A DNA stretch of 8,252 bases, from NCBI GenBank assembly GCA_013696905.1, contig JACCXP010000187.1, forward strand, positions 1-8,252, given 5' to 3'. Of the stretch, positions 1 through 6,029 are shown in pieces. Under the pieces are notes generated by a model. The model saw nothing but the letters and a program-made list of their open reading frames with translations, was not told where the DNA came from and made no database searches. The DNA comes from Thermoleophilaceae bacterium. GTDB taxonomy: Bacteria > Actinomycetota > Thermoleophilia > Solirubrobacterales > Thermoleophilaceae. The first letter of the stretch is position 1. Each line of letters opens with the position of its first letter. The translations under genes were made by a program, and so were the position numbers.

Positions 1-261
1 GCGCGCGAGCTTGACGTCTCCTACGTGGCCCTGGTCGAGCGCACCGAGCAGCGCCCTTCGCAGCGCGAGATGGCAAACGCCGTCCAGCAGACCGCGAACG
101 TCCGCGGCGCGTTCCGGATCACCGGCCGTCCGCCGCCTGGCACGGGCGTCCTCCTCGACGACCAGCGCCTCTCAGGGTGGACGCTCGCGATGGTGGGCGG
201 CCAGCTGCGGCGAGCCGGCGCCGAGGCGATCGTGCCGGTTGCGCTCGCCGCGCTGGGTTAG
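1..261 (+). CDS. RecQ-family ATP-dependent DNA helicase, C-terminal end (5' truncated by window)
   Basis: The open frame runs in from the left edge and stops at TAG 259-261, leaving 86 residues. I recognise the tail of actinobacterial RecQ-type helicases, 3'-5' DNA unwinding enzymes of recombination and repair. The segment QREMANAVQQTANVRGAF (about residues 21-38) is the linker seen there. It is followed by a phosphoribosyltransferase-like stretch, GVLLDDQRLSGWTLAM (about 46-61), and LRRAGAEAIVPVALA. In the relatives I remember, the loop reads VLLVDDxxxSxWT, so this copy looks one residue shorter. The helicase motor domains lie outside the window, so activity cannot be judged. The gene after it on the same strand is a dead remnant. 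A stand-alone phosphoribosyltransferase (ComF-like) is the alternative, but the linker favours RecQ. Confidence 0.8.
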   Translation, partial: ARELDVSYVALVERTEQRPSQREMANAVQQTANVRGAFRITGRPPPGTGVLLDDQRLSGWTLAMVGGQLRRAGAEAIVPVALAALG

Positions 262-291
262 CGCTGGTGGGCATCGGATTGGGCCGCAAAC

Positions 292-506
292 GTTCGTGTT
301 CTATTCGCCTCCACGCGTGGCGCCGGCCACTTCAACCCGCTGGTTCCCTTCATCGAAGCGTGCCTGCGCGCGGCCACGAGGTGCTGGTGGCCGGTCCTCC
401 GTCGCTCGCTGAGACCGTCGATCGCGCCGGCTACCGGTTCTGGCCGGGCGCGGTCGTCTGCCATGGCGGCTCCGGCACCACGCTGGGCGCCCTCGCCGTA
501 GGCGTG
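292..506 (+). pseudogene. GT-B glycosyltransferase remnant (MGT/UGT type), internally deleted and frameshifted
   Basis: Two separated pieces of one glycosyltransferase of the macrolide/UDP-glycosyl (MGT/UGT-like) family lie here. Reading from 298 gives VLFASTRGAGHFNPLVPFIE, the N-terminal acceptor-domain start with its G-x-GH signature. Around 370-374 one base is missing; stepping the frame restores GHEVLVAGPPSLAETVDRAG up to about 449. From about 450 the frame jumps to AVVCHGGSGTTLGALAVGV, the HGGxGT nucleotide-sugar motif that normally lies more than 200 residues further on. The middle of the gene is therefore gone, and the end after 506 is unrecognisable. No ATG, GTG or TTG precedes the first piece in its frame after the recQ stop. 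A weak trace, FAAEARQVPGGR with a stop at 551-553 in a third frame, may be the old C-terminus but could be chance. Confidence 0.85.
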
Positions 507-531
507 AGGCACGGTTCGCCGCCGAGGCCCG

Positions 532-852
532 TCAGGTACCGGGCGGCCGGTAGTCGACCGAGCGCTTGGCGGCCGCGTCGACCTCATCCGGCGTCAGCAG
601 CACGATGGTCTTCACGGTCGCTCCCCCGGCCGCGTTGACGGTGAGCGCGACGGCCGTCGCGCTCTCGTTGTCGGGCAGGTCGCAGGTCACGTAGGCGTCA
701 CGGTCGCCGAAGGCGAAATAGAAGCTCTCAAGTCGTCCACCGGCGCTCTCGGCGACCCGCGCCACCGCATCGCGCCTGCTGCTCCCGCCCGCACTCTGGA
801 CGCCCTTGACGCCGTCGAGCGTGTACGAGGCCTCGAACAGGTACTTCGGCAT
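532..852 (-). CDS. GYD-domain protein
   Basis: A complete 106-residue protein of the GYD family (Pfam GYD), small alpha/beta proteins of unknown biochemical role. The whole length fits the family. It opens MPKYLFEASYTLDGVKG, has the central ESFYFAFGDRDAYVTCDLPD (about residues 42-61), then the VNAAGG...VKTIVLLTPDEVDAA stretch, and ends YRPPGT. No signal peptide or membrane segment is visible, so it is probably cytosolic. The ATG at 852 is preceded by AGGGGG (863-858) with 5 bases of spacing, which supports this start. It lies on the opposite strand between two broken plus-strand genes, yet its own frame is clean. Its 3' end runs towards the decayed end of the glycosyltransferase remnant. Function is not known from the sequence. 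Confidence 0.93.
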   Translation of the reverse strand: MPKYLFEASYTLDGVKGVQSAGGSSRRDAVARVAESAGGRLESFYFAFGDRDAYVTCDLPDNESATAVALTVNAAGGATVKTIVLLTPDEVDAAAKRSVDYRPPGT

Positions 853-1038
853 CAGCGCCCCCTAACGGATTGACATTGCCGCCAACTCTCCCACGGCGCG
901 CCGCCCGAGGCAAGGGCTCCGGCCGCTACCGCACGGCATGGCGGCCGAACGCGCACCTGACCGGCTGTACACTCGGCCGTCGCCCGCGACGACGACCGCT
1001 GTGCCGTCCCACGCGCAACGCGCCGGAAGGAGCGAGCA
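853..1038. other. Divergent intergenic region between the GYD gene and the SnoaL-like remnant
   Basis: This 186-base gap must hold the start signals of the minus-strand GYD gene and once held those of the SnoaL-like gene. On the plus strand TACACT at 968-973 is a passable -10 box, with no convincing -35 upstream. TTGACA at 870-875 has no -10 at normal spacing. TGTACA (966-971) is a 6-base palindrome overlapping the -10 candidate. I see no coding sequence, tRNA or extended repeat here. Confidence 0.4.
1027..1032 (+). promoter_or_regulatory. Ribosome binding site of the SnoaL-like remnant
   Basis: AAGGAG lies six bases before ATG 1039. It marks where the ancestral SnoaL-like gene began, because the frame read from this ATG gives the family-like N-terminus MSEANKES before it breaks. 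An intact start site ahead of a broken gene suggests the damage is recent. Confidence 0.7.
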
Positions 1039-1378
1039 ATGTCGGAGGCGAACAAGGAATCTGGTCAGGCGTCACGTCGAGGAGATCGTCGCGGAGGAGT
1101 ACGTCGAACACGCCGTGGCGCCGTTCGGGACGACGGCGCCGGGCACCGTTCATGGACCTTCGGCCGCGCGCGAGACGCCGCAATGGCTGCGCGCTCGGTT
1201 CCCTGACCTGCTGATAGAGATCCAGTCGATCGTCGCGGACGGGGACATGTTCGCTGTGCGGATGCTGTCGGAGGGCACCAACCTCGGCAAGCTGGGGGGC
1301 GTCGGCAAGGCTCCCGGGCCGCCCGCCTTCGTGCGCGCGATACAAAGCGTCCGCGGCGCCGTGCGCGCCCAGGCGTGA
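1039..1378 (+). pseudogene. SnoaL-like / ester cyclase family gene, frameshifted and truncated
   Basis: The ATG at 1039 gives MSEANKES. One extra G at about 1063-1064 then shifts the frame, and unshifted reading stops at 1204-1206. The next frame continues the protein: VRRHVEEIV, AEEYVEHAVAPFGTTAPGTV, ARFPDLLIEIQSIVADGD and SEGTNLGKLGG. These are typical of SnoaL-like (NTF2-fold) proteins, small cone-shaped enzymes or ligand binders. Between EEIV and AEEYVEH (about 1085-1094) roughly a dozen residues that family members normally have (the NxxxLDAVDE-type segment) are missing. After LGG the usual WFRVxDGKIxEHW end is not recognisable, and the frame ends at TGA 1376-1378. The gene is very probably dead. 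A shortened product starting inside the second frame cannot be fully excluded. Confidence 0.8.
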
Positions 1379-2295
1379 CGCTTCGTGACCTCCTGACGTC
1401 GGCCCGGTGGTCGCCAGGACCAGGGCCTTCGCCGGCGATCCTCGCGCTGGCGGTCGTGGTGTGCTGCGGCGCCCTTCCCGCCCAGGCTCGCGCGGGGGAG
1501 CGGTCGACCTACTATCTCTCGCTCGGCGACTCGCTCGCGCGCGGCTGGCAGCCCGATCCCTCCGGCGTGGGAAGGCCCGGCAACGAGGGCTACACGGACG
1601 TGCTGCTCGCCCGCGAGCGAGCGCGGACCGGCGGCCTGCGAGCGGTCAAGCTCGGCTGCCCGGGAGAGACGACCCTGACCATGCGCACGGGGGGCATCTG
1701 CGCCTACCGCCGTGGCTCACAGCTGCGCGCGGCCGAGGCGTTCCTGAGAGCTCATCGCGGACGGGTCGCGTTAGTGACGATCTCGATCGGCGGGAACGAC
1801 GCCCAGCGTTGCGTCAGGGCCGGCGCGCTCGCGCCGGCGTGCGCGCAGCTCGCCCTGACGGGACTCGAGCGCACCATGCCCACCATCGCTCGCCGACTGC
1901 GGCGCGCGGCCGGAGAGGCCCCGGTGGTCGGGATCACCTACTACAACGCGTTCTTGGCGTTCTACCTGCAGGGGAATGCCGGTCGTGCTCAGGCGCTCGC
2001 CACCGTGCCGTTCGCGAACGGCTTGAACGCACGGCTGCGTAGGTCGTACGGCGACAGCCGGATCACGGTCGCGGACGTGCCGCGCGCCTTCTCCTCGCGG
2101 GAGCTCGTGAGGACCGAGGCGGTCTCGGGGTTCGGCTCGCTGCCGGTCGCCGTAGCGCGGATCTGCGCGTGGACATGGATGTGCGCCCCGGCTCCGCGCG
2201 GCCCGGACATCCATCCCAACAGTGTCGGCTATCGAGTGATCGCGACCGAGATAGGTCGCGTGCTCCGCCGAGGGGGGGCGGCGGAGACTTCCTGA
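1375..2295 (+). CDS. Secreted SGNH/GDSL-family hydrolase (lipase/esterase)
   Basis: A complete 306-residue serine hydrolase of the SGNH superfamily, which cleaves ester bonds of lipids or acylated carbohydrates. All family blocks are present: GDS with nucleophile Ser53 (SLGDSLARG), block II Gly97 in GCPGETT, block III IGGND with Asn141, and block V DIHP with Asp278 and His280. Residues 18-40 form a hydrophobic signal segment ending ALPAQARA, so export is likely. Cysteine pairs 95/109, 146/155 and 264/270 are placed like the three disulfides of secreted actinobacterial SGNH esterases. GTG 1375 is the first start in frame after an in-frame stop at 1204. It overlaps the stop of the preceding remnant as GTGA and has no strong ribosome binding site, so the start is less sure than the gene. 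The substrate cannot be told from sequence. Confidence 0.9.
   Translation: MTLRDLLTSARWSPGPGPSPAILALAVVVCCGALPAQARAGERSTYYLSLGDSLARGWQPDPSGVGRPGNEGYTDVLLARERARTGGLRAVKLGCPGETTLTMRTGGICAYRRGSQLRAAEAFLRAHRGRVALVTISIGGNDAQRCVRAGALAPACAQLALTGLERTMPTIARRLRRAAGEAPVVGITYYNAFLAFYLQGNAGRAQALATVPFANGLNARLRRSYGDSRITVADVPRAFSSRELVRTEAVSGFGSLPVAVARICAWTWMCAPAPRGPDIHPNSVGYRVIATEIGRVLRRGGAAETS
2241..2286 (+). terminator. Tandem perfect hairpins at the 3' end of the SGNH gene, possible terminator or mRNA-stabilising structure
   Basis: Two adjacent perfect inverted repeats lie in the last 55 bases of the SGNH gene. CGCGACC (2241-2247) pairs with GGTCGCG (2254-2260) across a 6-base loop. CTCCGCCG (2263-2270) pairs with CGGCGGAG (2279-2286) across an 8-base loop of A plus seven G. 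No T-run follows, so a classical intrinsic terminator is not shown. Actinobacterial terminators often lack the T-run, hence the call. The structures end 9 bases before the end of the SGNH stop codon and about 38 bases before the dinB ribosome binding site. Confidence 0.4.
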
Positions 2296-2324
2296 GGCGA
2301 AGCGGGTCGACGTCCGTCCGTCGC

Positions 2325-2331
2325 GGAGGGG
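2325..2331 (+). promoter_or_regulatory. Ribosome binding site of dinB
   Basis: GGAGGGG precedes ATG 2335; its GGAGG core leaves 5 bases of spacing. This favours ATG 2335 over the second in-frame ATG at 2344, which would be about 14 bases from the core. Confidence 0.75.
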
Positions 2332-2334
2332 AAC

Positions 2335-3504
2335 ATGTGTTCGATGTCCGGCGAGGCGACGATCCTGCACGCCGACGTCGACGCGTTCTTCGCGTCGGTC
2401 GAGCAGCGAGACGATCCGCGCCTGCGCGGTCGTCCGATCGTCGTCGGGGCTGGGGTCGTGATGGCCGCGAGCTACGAGGCTCGCGCCTACGGCGTGCGCG
2501 GGGGGATGGGTGGCGCCCGGGCACGCCGGCTGTGCCCGCGCGTGGTCGTGGTAGAGCCGCGGTGGCCCGCCTACGTCGAGGCGGGCAGGGCCGTATTCGC
2601 GATCTTCGAACGAGCCGCGCCGCTGGTCGAGCCGCTGTCGATCGAGGAGGCGTTCCTCGACGTGCGCGGCCTCGAGCGGATCTCGGGCTCGCCCGCGGAC
2701 GTCGCCGCGCGCTTGCGGTGCGACGTCCGCGAGCAGGTCGGTCTTGCCCTCACGGTCGGCGTGGCGAGGACCAAGATCCTCGCCAAGGTCGCGAGCCGAC
2801 TGGCCAAGCCCGACGGGCTGCTCGTCGTCGCGCCCGAGGACGAGACGGCCCTTCTCCACCCCCTACCGGTGGAGCTGCTCTGGGGCATCGGCCGGGCCAC
2901 CGCCGCGAAGCTCCACGCTCGCGGCCTTGAGACCGTCGGCCAGGTAGCCGGCCTCACCGAGACGACGCTGATCTCGATCCTGGGCAAGGCGTCTGGCCGC
3001 CACGTCCACGCCCTCGCCCAGAACCGCGACTCCGGCCCGGTGCGAGCGCGCCGCGGCCGCCGGCGCTCCTTCGGATCGCAGCGCGCGCTCGGTCGCTCGT
3101 CCACGTCGCCTGCTGCGCTCGACGCCGACGTCGTCGCCCTGGTCGAGCGCGTCACACGCCGGATGCGGGCCTCGGGAGGCGTCGGGCGCACCGTGACGCT
3201 GCGCTTGCGCTTCGACGACTATTCACGCGCGACGAGATCCCACACGCTGCCACGGCCGACCGCGGCGACCCAGACGATCCTTGCTGCGATGCGCGAGCTG
3301 GTGGCCGCAGCGATGCCGATGATCGACCGACGCGGCCTCACGCTCGTCGGGGTCACGATCGGCAACCTCGACGCCGACCGGGGCGCCCAGCTCGCCCTGC
3401 CGTTCGAGGATCCAAGCGGCAGCGCTCTCGACGAAGCCCTCGACGACGTGCGCGATCGCTTTGGGCCCACGGCGGTCACCCGGGCAGCGCTGCTGGGTCG
3501 CTAG
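2335..3504 (+). CDS. dinB: DNA polymerase IV (Y-family translesion polymerase)
   Basis: A complete 389-residue error-prone Y-family polymerase that copies past damaged bases. The catalytic palm starts HADVDAFFASVEQRDDP, with metal ligand Asp14 and steric-gate Phe19. SYEARAYGVR follows (about 47-55), then SIEEAFLDV (102-110). The thumb has a helix-hairpin-helix, LLWGIGRATAAKLHARGLET (181-200), and the little-finger domain fills about 245-345. Near the end QLALPF (352-357) fits the QLxLxF beta-clamp binding hexapeptide. Two departures stand out. The acidic pair written DE in E. coli DinB (Asp103-Glu104) is Glu104-Glu105 here. The usual GVRSxMP segment reads GVRGGMGG. The rest looks intact and of normal length, so activity is likely. 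It sits 39 bases after the SGNH gene and meets the next gene tail to tail at CTAG. No LexA box was identified upstream. Confidence 0.96.
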   Translation: MCSMSGEATILHADVDAFFASVEQRDDPRLRGRPIVVGAGVVMAASYEARAYGVRGGMGGARARRLCPRVVVVEPRWPAYVEAGRAVFAIFERAAPLVEPLSIEEAFLDVRGLERISGSPADVAARLRCDVREQVGLALTVGVARTKILAKVASRLAKPDGLLVVAPEDETALLHPLPVELLWGIGRATAAKLHARGLETVGQVAGLTETTLISILGKASGRHVHALAQNRDSGPVRARRGRRRSFGSQRALGRSSTSPAALDADVVALVERVTRRMRASGGVGRTVTLRLRFDDYSRATRSHTLPRPTAATQTILAAMRELVAAAMPMIDRRGLTLVGVTIGNLDADRGAQLALPFEDPSGSALDEALDDVRDRFGPTAVTRAALLGR

Positions 3505-4040
3505 GGCGTGGCACCGACGCGGGCGACGTCACCGCTCGGCTCGAAGCGGCGGAACCCCGGCGTCCTGATCAACCGCGTGGGCTTGAAGGGCGAGGTCCGC
3601 TCGACGTAGTAGCGCACCCCGTCACGACCCTCGATCGCTGCGACCGCCGCGGACTGCCGGCGCCAGGCCAGGGCGACGATCAGCAGGTAGCCCGTGCCTA
3701 CCGCGGGCACCTGCGGCAGCCAGTAGGCGAGCGCACCGGCGACGACCGTGAACACGGCGAGCGTCCAGAGCCGGTTGAAGAAGACGGCGCCGGGCTCGAG
3801 CTCGGGCAGCATCGGCGTCGTGCGGGCCGCGGCCAGCAGCCGCGATATGCCGGGCGAGACTCGCCCGCCGCGACCGAGCCAGAGGCCGATCACGGCGGCG
3901 GCGAGCCACCAGCCGAGCGAGAACAACACGAGCGTGTCGTCGTCGCGCGAGCTCGCGCCGGCCATCGCGACGGCTCCGAGCGCGGTCGCGGCCGCCCCGA
4001 ACAGCAGCACGGCGGTCCTCAGGAAGTCGACGTAGCGCAC
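3501..4040 (-). CDS. Four-helix integral membrane protein of unknown function
   Basis: A 179-residue protein that I do not recognise by name. It has four hydrophobic stretches: about residues 8-28 (TAVLLFGAAATALGAVAMAG), 36-56 (TLVLFSLGWWLAAAVIGLWL), 87-108 (FFNRLWTLAVFTVVAGALAYWL) and 112-127 (PAVGTGYLLIVALAWR). A basic loop containing RLLAAARTTPMLPELEPGAV lies between helices 2 and 3. The cytosolic-looking basic tail reads RDGVRYYVERTSPFKPTRLI. GTG 4040 is the only start in this frame near the first helix, and GAGGG (4052-4048) lies 7 bases before it. The open frame continues upstream inside otsB, but that part is antisense-free coding of another frame and is not protein-like. It is the third gene of a likely operon, 10 bases after the otsB stop. 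Its stop shares CTAG with the dinB stop. Confidence 0.82.
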   Translation of the reverse strand: MRYVDFLRTAVLLFGAAATALGAVAMAGASSRDDDTLVLFSLGWWLAAAVIGLWLGRGGRVSPGISRLLAAARTTPMLPELEPGAVFFNRLWTLAVFTVVAGALAYWLPQVPAVGTGYLLIVALAWRRQSAAVAAIEGRDGVRYYVERTSPFKPTRLIRTPGFRRFEPSGDVARVGATP

Positions 4041-4050
4041 CCCGGCGCCC

Positions 4051-4869
4051 TCATCGCTCCTCGACGGTGAGCGCGGCCAGCACCTGCGCGAAGCCCTCGA
4101 CGCCGTCCACGACCAGGTCCGCGCGCTCGACGATCTCGCCGGGTACCTCGTCCGAGCGCACTCCGACGCGCACCGCAGCGGCGAGCTCTCCGCCGGCGAG
4201 CAGCGTGTCGAGTGCGGCGAAGCCGTCGAGGTCGGTGGTGTCGTCACCTGCGAACAGCCCGGCGCGCGAGCCGTGGCGGCGGGTGAGCTCGAGCACGGCC
4301 TGGCCCTTGTCGATCGGCACGGGCGGGCGCAGCTCGAGCACCTTGCGTCCCCAGTGGGTGTGCAGCCCGGCGCGCTCGGCGTCCTCGGCCAGCTCCTCCA
4401 TGCGGAGGCGTGCGGCGCCCTCGTCGGGCGCTCCGCGCCAGTGGAACGCGAAGATCGCGCCCTTGTCCTCGACCCGCACGCGCAGCATCCGCAGGTCACG
4501 GTCGCGCGCGCGCTGCTCGGCGAACGACCGCACCATCGCCGCCTTCTCGGCCACAGCCGGAGCCATGCGCGGCTGGCCTGCGTTCGGGTCGAGCAGCTCG
4601 ACCCCGTGCGAGCCGGCGTAGGCGATGCCGCCGACGCCGACCAGCCGCCGGGCTTCGGCAGCGGAGCGCCCCGAGACGCATGCCACGCAGTCGTAGCGCC
4701 GACCGATCGCCGCGATCAGCCGCGAGGAGCGCTCCGGCACGTGGGAGTCCTCGGCGCGCTCGACGATCGGGGCGAGCACGCCGTCGATGTCGAGGAAGAT
4801 CGCGCCTTGCTGGGGGTTCTCCGTTAGCGGGCGCAGCACCTCGGCGAAGGCGGCGGCGCCGTCGGTCAC
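4051..4869 (-). CDS. otsB: Trehalose-6-phosphate phosphatase (HAD superfamily)
   Basis: A 272-residue cytosolic HAD phosphatase that removes phosphate from trehalose 6-phosphate, the last step of the OtsA/OtsB pathway for the protectant trehalose. The HAD motifs are all present: FLDIDGVLAPI with nucleophile Asp27 and acid/base Asp29, CVSGRS with Ser66, the substrate-binding GSHGVE (87-92), a conserved VEDKG/FHWR strand (133-145), ELRPPVPIDKG with Lys188, and GDDTTDLDGF with Asp209/Asp210. The length suits a stand-alone OtsB. GTG 4869 overlaps the stop of the upstream CoA-transferase gene as GTGA, and AGGA lies 6 bases before it, so translational coupling is likely. No trehalose-6-phosphate synthase (otsA) is in the window; it may lie elsewhere. 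A related HAD sugar phosphatase such as mannosyl-3-phosphoglycerate phosphatase is less likely. Confidence 0.92.
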   Translation of the reverse strand: MTDGAAAFAEVLRPLTENPQQGAIFLDIDGVLAPIVERAEDSHVPERSSRLIAAIGRRYDCVACVSGRSAAEARRLVGVGGIAYAGSHGVELLDPNAGQPRMAPAVAEKAAMVRSFAEQRARDRDLRMLRVRVEDKGAIFAFHWRGAPDEGAARLRMEELAEDAERAGLHTHWGRKVLELRPPVPIDKGQAVLELTRRHGSRAGLFAGDDTTDLDGFAALDTLLAGGELAAAVRVGVRSDEVPGEIVERADLVVDGVEGFAQVLAALTVEER

Positions 4870-6029
4870 CGATCGTCCTGCTCGTCGAGCCAGGCGCGGA
4901 TCGCGTCCGAGTGCTCGCCGAGCGTGGGCGGCGGCGCGTGCGCGAACGGCCCCTCCCCGTCGAAGCGCACCGGCGGCCCCGGCAGCCGGATCGTTCCGAG
5001 CGACGGGTGCTCGGTCTCGACGATCAACCCTTGAGAGAGCACCTGAGGCCATTCGTAGACCTTGTCGAGCGGCTTGACCTCGCCGGCGGGCACGCCGTTT
5101 GCCGCGAACTGCTCGAGCCAGTGCGCGATCGGGTGCTCGGCCACGCGCTCGCCGATCAGCCGCTCGAGCTCCTCTGTCTCGCTGACGCGGTCGCTTGGGC
5201 TGCGGAAGCGCTCGTCGTCCGGGTCGATGCCGATGAGCGGCGCGAAGCGGCCCCAGATCGTGTCGTTTCCGACGGCGATCTGCACGATCCCGTCTTTGCA
5301 CTCGAAGGCTCCGTACGGCGCGACCGTGGGGTGCCGGTTGCCGATCGCCTCGGGCACCTCGCCGCCGATCAGCCAGCGCGTCGCCTGCCAGCTGTGCACG
5401 GCGACGATGCCGGCGAGGAGTGAGGTCCGCACGACCTTCCCGCGACCGGTGTGCTCGCGCTCGTGCAGGGCCGCCAGCACGCCGGTGATCCCGAACACCC
5501 CGGCGAGCAGGTCGGCGATCGAGACCCCGACCTTGGTCGGGGTGCCGGCGTCCGGACCGGTGAGGCTCATCAGCCCGGCCTCGCCCTGGATGATCTGGTC
5601 GTAACCGGCGCGGCTCGCCTCGGGCCCGTCGTGGCCGAAGCCCGTGATCGAGAGCGTCACGAGCCGCGGGTTGAGCTCCGCCAGGCGCTCGTCGCCGAAG
5701 CCGAGCTTGCCGAGCACACCGGGGCGGAAGTTCTCGACCAGCACGTCCGCGTGGCGCACGAGGCGTGCGAGCGTGTCCTTGTCGCCCTCGTCCTTCAGGT
5801 CGAGGACGATTGACTCCTTGTTGCGGTTGGCGGAGAGGAAGTAGGTGCTCTCGCGCTGCTCGTCCTCGCCGACGAACGGCGGGCCCCACTCGCGCGTGTC
5901 GTCGCCCGTCCCGGGGCGCTCGACCTTGATCACCCGCGCGCCGAGGTCTCCCAGCATCATCGCGGCGTAGGGGCCGGTCAGCACCCGCGAGAGGTCGAGC
6001 ACGACAAGGTCGGTGAGCGGGCCTGCCAA
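4866..6029 (-). CDS. CaiB/BaiF-family (class III) CoA-transferase
   Basis: Family III CoA-transferases move coenzyme A between carboxylic acids, usually in degradation of carnitine, oxalate, bile acids or aromatic acids. The family start is clear: LAGPLTDLVVLDLSRVLTGP, then GDLGARVIKVERPG, NRNKESIVLDLK, ENFRPGVLGKLG and SITGFG. In TKVGVSIADLLAGVFG, Asp173 (numbered from TTG 6029) aligns with the catalytic Asp of the family. NRHPTVAPYGAFECKDG and the C-terminal GPPVRF and PTLGEHS segments complete a normal length of 387 residues. TTG 6029 places the start where relatives begin. The frame is also open to GTG 6113, which would add 28 low-complexity residues and has no good ribosome binding site; I judge it less likely, though TTG also has only a weak site. 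It heads the operon with otsB, overlapping by four bases. The CoA substrate is unknown. Confidence 0.92.
   Translation of the reverse strand: MAGPLTDLVVLDLSRVLTGPYAAMMLGDLGARVIKVERPGTGDDTREWGPPFVGEDEQRESTYFLSANRNKESIVLDLKDEGDKDTLARLVRHADVLVENFRPGVLGKLGFGDERLAELNPRLVTLSITGFGHDGPEASRAGYDQIIQGEAGLMSLTGPDAGTPTKVGVSIADLLAGVFGITGVLAALHEREHTGRGKVVRTSLLAGIVAVHSWQATRWLIGGEVPEAIGNRHPTVAPYGAFECKDGIVQIAVGNDTIWGRFAPLIGIDPDDERFRSPSDRVSETEELERLIGERVAEHPIAHWLEQFAANGVPAGEVKPLDKVYEWPQVLSQGLIVETEHPSLGTIRLPGPPVRFDGEGPFAHAPPPTLGEHSDAIRAWLDEQDDR

Noticed and set aside
870..875. TTGACA as a -35 promoter box
   Set aside because: No TAnnnT-type -10 box lies 15-19 bases downstream, so the match is probably chance.
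938..1038. Upstream start for the SnoaL-like frame, giving a longer intact protein
   Set aside because: The added residues are Pro/Ala/Arg-rich and unlike the family, and the real family N-terminus is found in a different frame right after a strong ribosome binding site.
1771..2859. Long open frame on the minus strand across the SGNH and dinB genes
   Set aside because: Its translation is rich in Arg, Asp, Gly and Ala with no family motif. It spans two clearly recognised plus-strand genes and is a by-product of high GC.
4041..4499. Extension of the membrane protein frame upstream into otsB
   Set aside because: This part is Ser/Arg/Cys/Thr-rich and out of frame with the OtsB motifs. The membrane protein sequence starts at GTG 4040.
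4410..5423. Long plus-strand open frame opposite otsB and the CoA-transferase
   Set aside because: The translation is Arg/Ala-rich with no motif, while the minus strand encodes two proteins with complete catalytic motifs.
4870..5889. Extension of the otsB frame upstream through the CoA-transferase region as one large fusion protein
   Set aside because: The extra part is Arg/Ala low-complexity sequence in the wrong frame of the CoA-transferase. The OtsB-like sequence begins right at GTG 4869 with its own ribosome binding site.
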